From NCBI GenBank assembly GCA_947452365.1, contig CANGCO010000012.1, positions 1 through 46,306 of the forward strand: a stretch of DNA of 46,306 nucleotides. Direction: 5' to 3'. Shown piece by piece: positions 1 through 7,377 of the stretch (position 1 is the stretch's first letter; every line of letters starts with the position of its first letter). Position numbers and translations under genes: made by a program. Under the pieces are notes generated by a model that saw nothing but the letters and a program-made list of their open reading frames with translations, was not told where the DNA came from and did not search any database. Source of the DNA: Caulobacteraceae bacterium (GTDB taxonomy: Bacteria > Pseudomonadota > Alphaproteobacteria > Caulobacterales > Caulobacteraceae).

Positions 1-87
1 CATGAAGGTGCGCAGGCCCGTGTCCACCGACATGTCGGCGCGATCCATCGGGATCGGTCGTGCATAGCCGCGGTTAAGGTCGCTCAT
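1..87 (-). CDS. BI-1/YccA family membrane protein, N-terminal fragment (cut by window edge)
   Basis: Only the first 29 codons lie in the window; the frame stays open to base 1. The N-terminus reads MSDLNRGYARPIPMDRADM and continues SVDTGLRTFM. This resembles the start of alphaproteobacterial Bax inhibitor-1/YccA integral membrane proteins, which begin with a short polar tail and an 'IDxGLRxYM'-like segment before the first helix. An in-frame ATG exists 9 bases upstream (position 96). The ATG at 87 is preferred because an AAGG sits 10 bases before it, whereas it would almost touch the upstream ATG. It is divergent from the aldo-keto reductase gene. The family call rests on a short tail only. 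Confidence 0.6.
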   Translation of the reverse strand, partial: MSDLNRGYARPIPMDRADMSVDTGLRTFM

Positions 88-299
88 CGATGTCATGCCT
101 TGTTCAAAACGCCCAATTCGGACGCAAGAGATATATTGGTGCAAATCTGTAAATGCGCAAGGACTAGGCCCCAAGGCTTTTGTCGCTTTGGTTGGAGATT
201 GTGAAATTTCGCGAACAGGCGTTGCCTTAAACATCCGTTTGAACCAAAACCTTCGCCAAACAGGATTGTAACAGACCGCGCGGCGGCAAGGGGATAAGC

Positions 300-1340
300 A
301 TGGACTATACACCACTGGGCCGCACAGGCCTGCAGGTTTCGCGTGTCTGCCTAGGCACCATGACTTGGGGCGAGCAAAATACCGAGGCCGAGGGTCACGA
401 ACAGATGGATTATGCCCTCGATCAGGGCATTAACTTCTGGGACACGGCCGAAATGTATGCCGTGCCGCCACGCCCTGAGACCCAAGGCTCAACCGAGCGG
501 ATTATCGGCACCTGGTTCAAGGCCAGCGGCAAGCGCGACAAGGTCATTTTGGCCAGCAAGATTGCCGGTCGCAGCCCGATGAGCTGGACCCGCGACAACG
601 AATCCATGACCCGCCACACCAAGGCCCAAATCGATGAGGCCGTGGAAAAGTCGCTAAAGCGCCTGCAGACCGACTATATCGATCTTTACCAAATGCACTG
701 GCCAGACCGGGCCTTACGGGTGTTTGGCGGCATGACCTATGCCGATTATCCGATCGATTTTGAACCGTTTGAAGACATTTTGGCCAATCTTGGCCGCCAT
801 GTCGAAAAGGGCAATATCCGCCATATTGGCGTGTCCAATGAAAGCCCCTGGGGCGTTATGAAGTTCGTCGCCGAGGCGGAAAAGCACGGTCTGCCGCGCA
901 TTGCCTCGATCCAGAACGCCTATAATCTGGTCAATCGGGTGTTTGAGATGGGCCTGGCCGAGATTGCCCTGCGCGAAGATGTTGGCCTTCTGGCCTATTC
1001 GCCGCTGGCCCAGGGCTATTTGTCCGGCAAATATCAAAACGGCGCCCTACCTGAGCGTTCGCGCAAGCAATTGTTCAACCGCCTACAGCGCTATGAAGGC
1101 CCCGGCGCCGATGTGGCGATTCAGAGCTATATGGACTTGGCCGCAAAGCTGGGCGTATTGCCAGAGACCCTAGCGATCAAGTTCTGCGACACGCGCCCGT
1201 TTGTGACCTCGACCATTATTGGCGCGACGACCATGGAACAGCTCAAGATCGATATCGAAGCCTTCGACATGACCTGGACCAGCGATATCGAAAAGGCCGT
1301 TGAGGCCCTGCACTATAACCAGCCCAATCCCTGCCCCTAG
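300..1340 (+). CDS. tas: Tas-like NADP(H)-dependent aldo-keto reductase
   Basis: A 346-residue cytosolic aldo-keto reductase (TIM barrel) expected to reduce aldehydes or ketones with NADPH. It matches the E. coli Tas subfamily closely, including the run EMYAVPPRPETQGSTE and the ending with a SxIIGATTMEQL cofactor-loop segment. The catalytic tetrad is visible as D48, Y53, K87 and H133. Start: AAGGGG lies six bases before the ATG. The natural substrate of this subfamily is unknown; E. coli tas was found as a suppressor of tyrosine auxotrophy. The gene stands alone, 33 bp upstream of thpR on the same strand, so the two could be cotranscribed. The stop codon is TAG. Confidence 0.9.
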   Translation: MDYTPLGRTGLQVSRVCLGTMTWGEQNTEAEGHEQMDYALDQGINFWDTAEMYAVPPRPETQGSTERIIGTWFKASGKRDKVILASKIAGRSPMSWTRDNESMTRHTKAQIDEAVEKSLKRLQTDYIDLYQMHWPDRALRVFGGMTYADYPIDFEPFEDILANLGRHVEKGNIRHIGVSNESPWGVMKFVAEAEKHGLPRIASIQNAYNLVNRVFEMGLAEIALREDVGLLAYSPLAQGYLSGKYQNGALPERSRKQLFNRLQRYEGPGADVAIQSYMDLAAKLGVLPETLAIKFCDTRPFVTSTIIGATTMEQLKIDIEAFDMTWTSDIEKAVEALHYNQPNPCP

Positions 1341-1373
1341 GGCCAAGGATAGGGCCCTTATCGGAGCCAAGCC

Positions 1374-1919
1374 TTGATACGCCTGTTTGCGGCCCTGGCC
1401 GTGCCCGATGAGATTGGCAAGCCCCTTGCCCTGCGCCAGACTGGTCTGGCCGGGGCAAGGTGGCATGGCGCCGATGCCCTGCACATTACCTTAAGATTCT
1501 TTGGCGAGGTCGATGAGACCACGGCCGAGGACCTGGATCTGGAACTGACCAGGGTTGCGGCAAGGATCGCGGACAAGCCCTTAGACTTGACCCTGAGAGG
1601 GACTGGGGCCTTTAGCGAGGGCGACCGGTTCAAGGCGGTCTGGGCGGGGCTTACTAACAATGAGGCCCTGCAGGTTCTAGCCACACGCTGCGAGGCCGCC
1701 GCCCGGCGCGCCGGCCTCGCACCGGAAAAGCGTAAATACACGCCGCACATGACCTTGGCTTATCTGAAGGGGTCGGACCCCGCCGCCGTCACGACCTGGT
1801 TGGCTGATCATGCCCTATTGCGCTCAGAGGTATTTTCGCCGCGCCAATTTGGCCTCTATTCCAGTTGGCGCACGCCGCAAGGCTCCCGGTACACGCTGGA
1901 GCGCGTGTACCGGTTCTAG
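1374..1919 (+). CDS. thpR: RNA 2',3'-cyclic phosphodiesterase (2H family)
   Basis: A 181-residue member of the 2H phosphoesterase/LigT family, which hydrolyses 2',3'-cyclic phosphate ends of RNA to 2'-phosphates. Both hallmark HxT motifs are present: H37-I-T39 in the N-terminal lobe and H125-M-T127 in the C-terminal lobe. The opening MIRLFAALAVPDE is typical of the family. The gene starts with TTG: a GGAG sits seven bases upstream and no ATG fits the conserved N-terminus. It converges on ahpD with a three-base gap between the stop codons and probably shares a transcript with the upstream reductase. The biological RNA target is not evident. Confidence 0.9.
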   Translation: MIRLFAALAVPDEIGKPLALRQTGLAGARWHGADALHITLRFFGEVDETTAEDLDLELTRVAARIADKPLDLTLRGTGAFSEGDRFKAVWAGLTNNEALQVLATRCEAAARRAGLAPEKRKYTPHMTLAYLKGSDPAAVTTWLADHALLRSEVFSPRQFGLYSSWRTPQGSRYTLERVYRF

Positions 1920-1922
1920 GCC

Positions 1923-2459
1923 TTAGGCGGCTGCGGCGGCCTCACCGGCCAGCACCCGGCTGACCGCATTGACCACGGCGCCAATGCGCAAGGCTGCCTG
2001 GATATGGGTATTGGGCACATTGTGCTTACGCAGTTCAGCCTCATGGCTGTCTAGGCACATGCCGCAGCCATTAATGGCCGAGACCGCCGTGCTCCAGAGC
2101 TCAAAATCGACCTTTTCAACGCCGGGATTGGCCAGAATATTCATGCGCAGCTTGGCGGGCAGGGTCTGGTATTCGGCATTGGCGATCAGGTGCAGGGCGC
2201 GGTAATAGACATTGTTCATGCCCATGATCGCGGCAGCCGCCTTGGCCGCCGTCAGGGCCTCCTCGGACAGACCGCCCGCCCGCGCTGCGGCCTCAAGGGT
2301 GCGGATCACAACCGGTTGGCCCACGGCATGAGCAGAGGCAACAAATGTACCCCATTTTTGTTGGTCATTGAGCAGGGTTTCGGCCGCCAGGGACGACAGG
2401 TTCAGGCTCAAATCCTTGGCATAGGCTGGCAGGGCAGCGCGCAAATCATCCATCGACAT
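1923..2459 (-). CDS. ahpD: AhpD, alkylhydroperoxidase/thiol adaptor of the carboxymuconolactone decarboxylase fold
   Basis: A 178-residue AhpD of the mycobacterial type. In that system AhpD carries electrons from the dihydrolipoyl/NADH branch to AhpC and has weak peroxidase activity itself. The active-site CxxC lies in [11 protein letters not shown] (C132 and C135), followed by H139. [11 protein letters not shown] and [10 protein letters not shown] are characteristic segments. Start: an open frame extends 17 codons upstream, but AAAGGA eight bases before the ATG at 2459 and alignment to the family (MSxxxLRAALPxYAKDL) set the start here. It is the second gene after ahpC, 80 bases downstream, beyond a strong intercistronic stem-loop. 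Confidence 0.93.
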   Translation of the reverse strand: MSMDDLRAALPAYAKDLSLNLSSLAAETLLNDQQKWGTFVASAHAVGQPVVIRTLEAAARAGGLSEEALTAAKAAAAIMGMNNVYYRALHLIANAEYQTLPAKLRMNILANPGVEKVDFELWSTAVSAINGCGMCLDSHEAELRKHNVPNTHIQAALRIGAVVNAVSRVLAGEAAAAA

Positions 2460-2483
2460 GGGGAAAATCCTTTTTGGTGAGAA

Positions 2484-2525
2484 GGGCCGTTCGGCCCCAA
2501 AGCCACACACGCAGGCTTTGGGGCC
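2484..2525 (-). other. ahpC-ahpD intercistronic stem-loops (two mutually exclusive hairpins)
   Basis: Bases 2493-2504 and 2514-2525 form a perfect 12-bp inverted repeat with a 9-base loop. The arm at 2493-2497 (GGCCC) can instead pair with GGGCC at 2484-2488 across a four-base loop, so the two hairpins compete. On the transcribed (minus) strand no T-run follows, so this is not a standard terminator. It ends about seven bases before the ahpD ribosome binding site. A role in transcript stability or in setting the ahpC:ahpD ratio is inference. Confidence 0.6.
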
Positions 2526-2530
2526 TTAAG
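2516..2530. repeat. 15-nt inverted repeat flanking ahpC (3' copy)
   Basis: CTTTGGGGCCTTAAG here is the exact reverse complement of bases 3156-3170, upstream of the ahpC start. The ahpC gene is therefore bracketed by a perfect 15-nt inverted repeat. Ten bases of this copy also form part of the intercistronic hairpin arm. Confidence 0.75.
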
Positions 2531-2539
2531 CAGATGGGT

Positions 2540-3088
2540 CTAGAGCGTGGAGCCGCCGACCTGGCGGTTACAGGGGCAAAGCTCGTCGGTCTGAAGCGCG
2601 TCCAGCACCCGCAGCGTGTCGGAAGGATTGCGGCCAACATTGAGATTCGTCACATAGACGTGCTGAACCGTATTATCCGGATCAACCACATAGGTGGCGC
2701 GCAGGGCCACGCCATTGGCCTCGTCGAGAATGCCCAGCTGGCGGGCAAAGGCGCCGCCATTATCGGCAAACGACCAGATTGGCAGCTTGTTCAGATCGCC
2801 ATGGTCGCGGCGCCAGGCCAACTTGCAGAACTCATTATCGGTCGAGCCGCCGAGCACCACCGCATCGCGGTCCTCAAATTCCTTGTGCAGACGCGCAAAT
2901 TCGGCAATCTCGGTCGGGCAAACAAAGGTAAAATCCTTTGGATAGAAGAAGATGATCTTCCATTTGCCGGGGAAGGAGGCCTGGGTCAGGTCCTCAAAGG
3001 CGCTGACGCCGCCTTCTTCGTGGTTATTAAAGCCTGGCTTGACGCCAACAATCTTGAAGTCTGGAAGAGTCTGGGTAACGCCCAACAT
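2540..3088 (-). CDS. ahpC: AhpC peroxiredoxin (three-cysteine, mycobacterial type)
   Basis: A 182-residue 2-Cys peroxiredoxin reducing H2O2, alkyl hydroperoxides and probably peroxynitrite. The peroxidatic cysteine is C57 in FYPKDFTFVCPTE, with T54 in the same motif. The C-terminus ELCPCNRQVGG carries C171 and C173, the paired resolving cysteines seen in mycobacterial AhpC that accept electrons from AhpD; C88 is an extra cysteine. No AhpF reductase is adjacent, which fits the AhpD-linked system. Start: AGGAG eight bases before the ATG. It heads an operon with ahpD and is divergent from oxyR, whose product probably activates it. Confidence 0.95.
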   Translation of the reverse strand: MLGVTQTLPDFKIVGVKPGFNNHEEGGVSAFEDLTQASFPGKWKIIFFYPKDFTFVCPTEIAEFARLHKEFEDRDAVVLGGSTDNEFCKLAWRRDHGDLNKLPIWSFADNGGAFARQLGILDEANGVALRATYVVDPDNTVQHVYVTNLNVGRNPSDTLRVLDALQTDELCPCNRQVGGSTL

Positions 3089-3155
3089 GACAAATACTCC
3101 TGGGGAGGAAAACGCTCGGCACGCCCCGTGGCCCGCCGCGAGGAGGAGATAGCGC

Positions 3156-3170
3156 CTTAAGGCCCCAAAG
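3156..3170. repeat. 15-nt inverted repeat flanking ahpC (5' copy)
   Basis: CTTAAGGCCCCAAAG, the exact reverse complement of 2516-2530. It lies 68-82 bases upstream of the ahpC start codon. It could be in the ahpC leader or just at the promoter; the transcription start cannot be placed from the sequence. Confidence 0.75.
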
Positions 3171-3197
3171 AGCTAATCGATAGTTTTTGAACTTGGC

Positions 3198-3212
3198 ATA
3201 GGAAACGTCTAT
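3198..3212. promoter_or_regulatory. OxyR operator candidate between ahpC and oxyR
   Basis: ATAG-N7-CTAT is a perfect dyad half of the OxyR consensus (ATAG-N7-CTAT-N7-ATAG-N7-CTAT) and also fits the LysR T-N11-A rule. The preceding positions at correct spacing (ATCG at 3176, TTGA at 3187) are weak matches, as is usual for the distal half. The site ends ten bases before the oxyR ATG and lies about 110 bases upstream of ahpC. That placement suits both oxyR autoregulation and ahpC activation. Confidence 0.7.
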
Positions 3213-3221
3213 GATGGGCCC

Positions 3222-4124
3222 ATGTTGCCCTCACTAAGACAATTGCAATACTTAAAGCTCCTGGCCGAACATGGCTCGTTCAGCCGTGCGGCAGAGGCGG
3301 CCTATGTCACCCAGCCCACCTTGTCGGCCGGGATACAGGAGCTAGAAAAAGTGCTCGGCGCGCCGGTGGTCGACCGGGCCCGGTCTGGCGTGATCTTGAC
3401 CGCTGTTGGCGAAGAGGCGGTCCGGCGCGGCGGCGACATCCTGGCCCAGGCCGAGGATCTGGTCCAGGCGGCCATGAGCGCAGGCCAGCCCCTGTCAGGC
3501 CGGTTTCGGCTGGGGGTTATTCCGACTATTGCACCCTTTCTTCTGCCAAGGGTCTTGCCAATCCTGCGCCAAAAATTCCCCAAACTGCGGCTGTTCCTGC
3601 GCGAGGACATGACGCAAAAACTGGTGGTTGGCCTGAAATCTGGGGCCCTAGACGCCGCCTTGATCGCCCTGCCCTATGACACGACCGGTCTTCGTACCGC
3701 GCGGGTTGGCGATGATGAATTGCTCGCCGCGCTTCCCCCCGATCATCCTCTGGGACAGGGCGGGCCGGTCTCCATGGCCAGTATCGATAATGATGACCTG
3801 ATCTTGCTCGAGGACGGGCACTGTTTTCGCGACCATGCCCTGGCGGCCTGCGGGCTGGAGCCGGGCAAGGCGGGCGCAGAGGGCAATTTTGCCGCCACTT
3901 CTTTGCATACCCTGGTCCAGATGATTGGCTCTGGCCTTGGCGTATCGCTCTTACCGGCCATGGCGGTTGAGTCAGGCCTTGCCGAACGCGCCAGTGTCAC
4001 GGTGCGCCCGCTTGGCCGCACCGGCAATGAGGCCGCGCCCTCACGCGAAATCGTTGTGGCCTGGCGCGCAGGCTCCAGCCGCGCCGTCGAGGGCCGCCTC
4101 CTGGCTGAAGCCCTACAGATCTAG
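3222..4124 (+). CDS. oxyR: OxyR, peroxide-sensing LysR-type regulator
   Basis: A 300-residue LysR-family activator with an N-terminal winged helix (about 1-60) and a periplasmic-binding-like sensor domain. The redox pair is present at OxyR spacing: C201 in EDGHCFRDHA and C210, nine residues apart as in E. coli C199/C208. The downstream ATSLHTLVQMIGSGLGVSLLPAMAV is also typical of OxyR. It is divergent from ahpC-ahpD, which it presumably controls under peroxide stress. No clear ribosome binding site precedes the ATG; the operator occupies the leader. Its TAG stop interlocks with that of the convergent radical SAM gene. Confidence 0.94.
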   Translation: MLPSLRQLQYLKLLAEHGSFSRAAEAAYVTQPTLSAGIQELEKVLGAPVVDRARSGVILTAVGEEAVRRGGDILAQAEDLVQAAMSAGQPLSGRFRLGVIPTIAPFLLPRVLPILRQKFPKLRLFLREDMTQKLVVGLKSGALDAALIALPYDTTGLRTARVGDDELLAALPPDHPLGQGGPVSMASIDNDDLILLEDGHCFRDHALAACGLEPGKAGAEGNFAATSLHTLVQMIGSGLGVSLLPAMAVESGLAERASVTVRPLGRTGNEAAPSREIVVAWRAGSSRAVEGRLLAEALQI

Positions 4125-5095
4125 GCGCTGCAGCTGGCGCCGCCCAGCACGCAAAACTTGGCACAGTGGGGATGGTTGAGGGCAACCGTGCCCAAGGCCC
4201 CGGCCAGATCACTCGCCAGCTCAAATTGCGGGTCATAGGGCAGGAGCGTGCAGGCAATCACGGCAGGGCTGGCCGCGCCGTTGCGCTTAACCACCATGCG
4301 GCTGGACGCACACATGACTTCAGACGGGTCCTTGTGCAATATGCCCCAACAGGCCGTGGTGATTTCGGGCACATCGACCCGGGCATCCATTTCGGGAAAG
4401 AGGACTAGGCGCGCCGGGCTCTTGGCGTCAATCGCCACACCGAGCTGATCAAACAGGGCCTGATAGCCGGCCCTTGCCGCCGCCATATCCTCATCGGCCA
4501 GGCTTCGCCCGGCCACAGCCAAGCTAAAGCCATGCTCGGCCAGCCAAGCCAGGCCCTGCAAGGCCTTGTCCCAACTGCCCCCCCCGCGTTCGGCCTCATG
4601 CACCGCGCCGGTATAGTGATCTAGGCTCACCCTCAGGGTCAGTTGGTCGCCAAACCTAGCCTTGAGCGCCAATAGGGCGTCTTTTTTGTGGTCCATCGGC
4701 TTCATGGCATTGGTCAGGACCAGGACCTTGAAACCCCGCACCAGGGGGACCTCGATTAGGGTCATAATGTCCGGATTCATAAACGGCTCGCCCCCGGTTA
4801 GACCGATCTCTTCAGTGGCAAGACCCAAGGCCGAAATCTCATCCAGATAGGCCAATTGCTCGGCCGCGGTCAGATAGACTAGGGCATCATGGGTCGGCGA
4901 GCTTTCAATATAGCAGTTCAAACAGGCCAGATTACAAAGCGTGCCGGTATTGAACCAAAGCGTCTTTAGGCCCGCCATGGCAATGCTTGCCCGCGCCTCG
5001 CCCTTGGCGGTCAGGAGGGGGTCACGAAACTTGGCAGGGTTGAGCAGTGGTGGCTCAGCCAGCACAAAGGGCGAACGCGGTAGGGTCTGGTTCAC
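4121..5095 (-). CDS. Radical SAM protein with cysteine-rich C-terminal region
   Basis: A 324-residue radical SAM enzyme of unknown reaction. The cluster motif is C54-x3-C58-x2-C61 (CNLACLNCY), followed by the SAM-contact GGEP at 101-104. The C-terminal part has six more cysteines (C249, C262, C282, C311, C315, C322), suggesting an auxiliary Fe-S cluster, though the spacing does not match a textbook SPASM pattern. The gene begins with GTG at 5095, five bases after the prolyl oligopeptidase stop, so the two are almost certainly cotranscribed. A peptide-modifying role is possible given this partner, but no precursor peptide gene is visible nearby. Confidence 0.8.
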   Translation of the reverse strand: MNQTLPRSPFVLAEPPLLNPAKFRDPLLTAKGEARASIAMAGLKTLWFNTGTLCNLACLNCYIESSPTHDALVYLTAAEQLAYLDEISALGLATEEIGLTGGEPFMNPDIMTLIEVPLVRGFKVLVLTNAMKPMDHKKDALLALKARFGDQLTLRVSLDHYTGAVHEAERGGGSWDKALQGLAWLAEHGFSLAVAGRSLADEDMAAARAGYQALFDQLGVAIDAKSPARLVLFPEMDARVDVPEITTACWGILHKDPSEVMCASSRMVVKRNGAASPAVIACTLLPYDPQFELASDLAGALGTVALNHPHCAKFCVLGGASCSA

Positions 5096-5100
5096 GCAAG

Positions 5101-7251
5101 TCAGTCCATCAGTTTTCGGGTCAGATAGGTGAATTCCAGACTGACCCGCTTGGCCGTCTCTTTCAGATTGGCGGCCGCCGCATGCCCACCATCGGTGTTT
5201 TCATAATAGAAAAACGGCAGACCCATGGCCTGCATCCTGGCTGCCATTTTCCGCGCATGGCCAGGATGGACCCGGTCATCCTTGGTCGAGGTGACAAAAA
5301 AGGGTTCGGGATAGGTCACGCCGGTTTTGAGATTATGATAGGGCGACAAGTGCTTTAAAAACGCGCCCTCAACCGGATCGGCGGGATCGCCATATTCATC
5401 CATCCAGGACGCGCCCGCCAGAAGCTGGTTATAGCGCAGCATATCGAGCAGAGGCACCTGGACGACCACAGCGCGCCAAAGCTCTGGCCTCTGGGTCAGT
5501 TCCACCCCCATTAAAAGCCCGCCATTGGAGCCGCCCTGGATGCCTAGATGACGCGGTGAGGTGATTTTGCGGGCAATCAGGTCTTCGGCCACGGCGGCGA
5601 AATCGTCATAAATCACCTGGCGCTTGGTCTTTAGGCCTGCCTGATGCCAGGCCGGGCCAAATTCACCGCCGCCGCGAATATTGGCCAGGACATAGACCCC
5701 GCCGCGCTCGAGCCAGAGCTTACCCGTCAGCCCCGAATAGGCCGGGGTCATGGAGACCTGAAATCCGCCATAGGCATAAAGCAAGGTCGGCGCGGTTCCA
5801 TCGAGGACCAGGGCCTTTTTGCGCACGACAAAATAGGGGATCTTGGTGCCGTCCTTTGAGCTTGCCTCAAATTGCTCGGTCACCAGATCAGAAGCGTCGA
5901 ACCGCGCAGGCGCAGCCTTGACCTCGGCCAGGCTACCGGCATCTGCGGTGCCCAGCCACAGGCTTGTGGGGTTAAGGAAACTGGTGACCGAGACAAAGAT
6001 CTGGTCATTGCGATCGCTGGCCGACACGAGGCCAAGGCTGGCATTTTTCGGCAGGTCCAGGGCCCGGCCGCTCCAGCCCTTGGGGCCATGCGCATAGGAC
6101 CAGACCTCACCGACCACATTGGTGGTGAGGGTCACAAGCAAGCGACTGCGGGTCGTGGCGACACCCTCGATTGATTGGCGCGCATTGGGGGCCAGGATCA
6201 AGACCGGATCAATTGCCTTTGGATCGGCAATCGCCTTGGCCAGATCAAAACTGATCAGTGAGCCTTGTGCAAAGACCTGGCCATTGGGCGCAGCCCAGGC
6301 CTCTTCCAGCGTGAATATGGCCTGGCCACCCAGATAGGCCTGAAGGCTGGACTTGGTCGGCACGGCCAGCCGCACCGGACCCTTGGGCGTGAGCACATGC
6401 ACTTCGCTATCGAAAAAGCCGGTGGCGCGGGTGACATAGTCGGCGACATGCTGGCCATCGGCGTCGCGGATGACGCCCGGCCAGACCCCGACATCGCTTT
6501 TGGCGCCGGCAAAGACTTCGATTGCCTGGTCCAGGCCTTGGCCACGCCCTAGGCGCTTGACCACATAAGGATAGCCCGACTCCGTCACCAGACCCGGCGC
6601 CCATTCGCGCCCGACCAATAGGGTGTCCTGATCGATCCAGGCCGCCTGCTGCTTGCCCGCAGGCAGAACAAAGCCGTCCTTTACAAACGCCTTGGCCACG
6701 GCGTCGTATTCACGCACCGCGACCGCATCCTTGCCGCCATCGGATAGGGCAACCAGACACAGGCGCTCTTCGGGGGCGAGGCAATCGGCGCCCTTATAGA
6801 CCCAGTTGGCACCTTCGGCCTTAGCCAGGGCGTCAATATCGAGCACGGTCTCCCATTGCGGGGCCTTGGTGCGATAGCTTTCCAGGCTGGTACGCCGCCA
6901 AACGCCGCGCACAGCGTCCTGGTCCTGCCAAAAATTATCAATTCCGCCCGCCCGAAACGACGGCATCGGCACCCGGTCCGAGGCATTCACAATCGTCAAG
7001 GCCGCCGTATGCAGGGCCTCATAGCGCGGATCGGCTTGTAACAGATCAAGGCTACGCTTGTTTTCGGTCGCCACCCAGTCCAGCGCCGTCTTGCCCTCAA
7101 CCTCTTCTAGCCACAGGAACGGATCAGATGCGGTATCGGTCATGGCGGCGGCCTTAGGGGTCAAGGATTCAGAACGGGCGTCGAGATGCGGTGTAATCAT
7201 ACTGGCCAAAACGGCCATCAGACATAGGGCCAGAGGTGAAAAGCGGGGCAT
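5101..7251 (-). CDS. Prolyl oligopeptidase family serine peptidase (S9A), exported
   Basis: A 716-residue S9A peptidase that cleaves short peptides, usually after proline. It has an N-terminal beta-propeller (about 60-440) and a C-terminal alpha/beta hydrolase domain. The nucleophile lies in GIQGGSNGG (S575). The acid is in the TKDDR motif near 657-660 and the histidine in DGGH (H690). The first 26 residues (MPRFSPLALCLMAVLASMITPHLDAR) look like a signal peptide, placing it in the periplasm. Start: GGAGG six bases before the ATG at 7251; an in-frame extension of ten codons has no ribosome site. It is followed by the radical SAM gene five bases downstream. Confidence 0.9.
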   Translation of the reverse strand: MPRFSPLALCLMAVLASMITPHLDARSESLTPKAAAMTDTASDPFLWLEEVEGKTALDWVATENKRSLDLLQADPRYEALHTAALTIVNASDRVPMPSFRAGGIDNFWQDQDAVRGVWRRTSLESYRTKAPQWETVLDIDALAKAEGANWVYKGADCLAPEERLCLVALSDGGKDAVAVREYDAVAKAFVKDGFVLPAGKQQAAWIDQDTLLVGREWAPGLVTESGYPYVVKRLGRGQGLDQAIEVFAGAKSDVGVWPGVIRDADGQHVADYVTRATGFFDSEVHVLTPKGPVRLAVPTKSSLQAYLGGQAIFTLEEAWAAPNGQVFAQGSLISFDLAKAIADPKAIDPVLILAPNARQSIEGVATTRSRLLVTLTTNVVGEVWSYAHGPKGWSGRALDLPKNASLGLVSASDRNDQIFVSVTSFLNPTSLWLGTADAGSLAEVKAAPARFDASDLVTEQFEASSKDGTKIPYFVVRKKALVLDGTAPTLLYAYGGFQVSMTPAYSGLTGKLWLERGGVYVLANIRGGGEFGPAWHQAGLKTKRQVIYDDFAAVAEDLIARKITSPRHLGIQGGSNGGLLMGVELTQRPELWRAVVVQVPLLDMLRYNQLLAGASWMDEYGDPADPVEGAFLKHLSPYHNLKTGVTYPEPFFVTSTKDDRVHPGHARKMAARMQAMGLPFFYYENTDGGHAAAANLKETAKRVSLEFTYLTRKLMD

Positions 7252-7377
7252 AAGTCTCCTCCAAACCTGGCAGAGCGACATAAATCAAATGTCAGACTAG
7301 GCGATTGCGCGCCTTGGGCAAAGGGGCGGGCTGGTTGACGGGTGCATCTTGGTCTCAACTGGCCTATATGAGGCCGC

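Noticed and set aside
2474-3160. Plus-strand open frame of 228 codons opposite ahpC
   Set aside because: It is the antisense shadow of ahpC with no recognisable motif; AhpC is unmistakable on the other strand.
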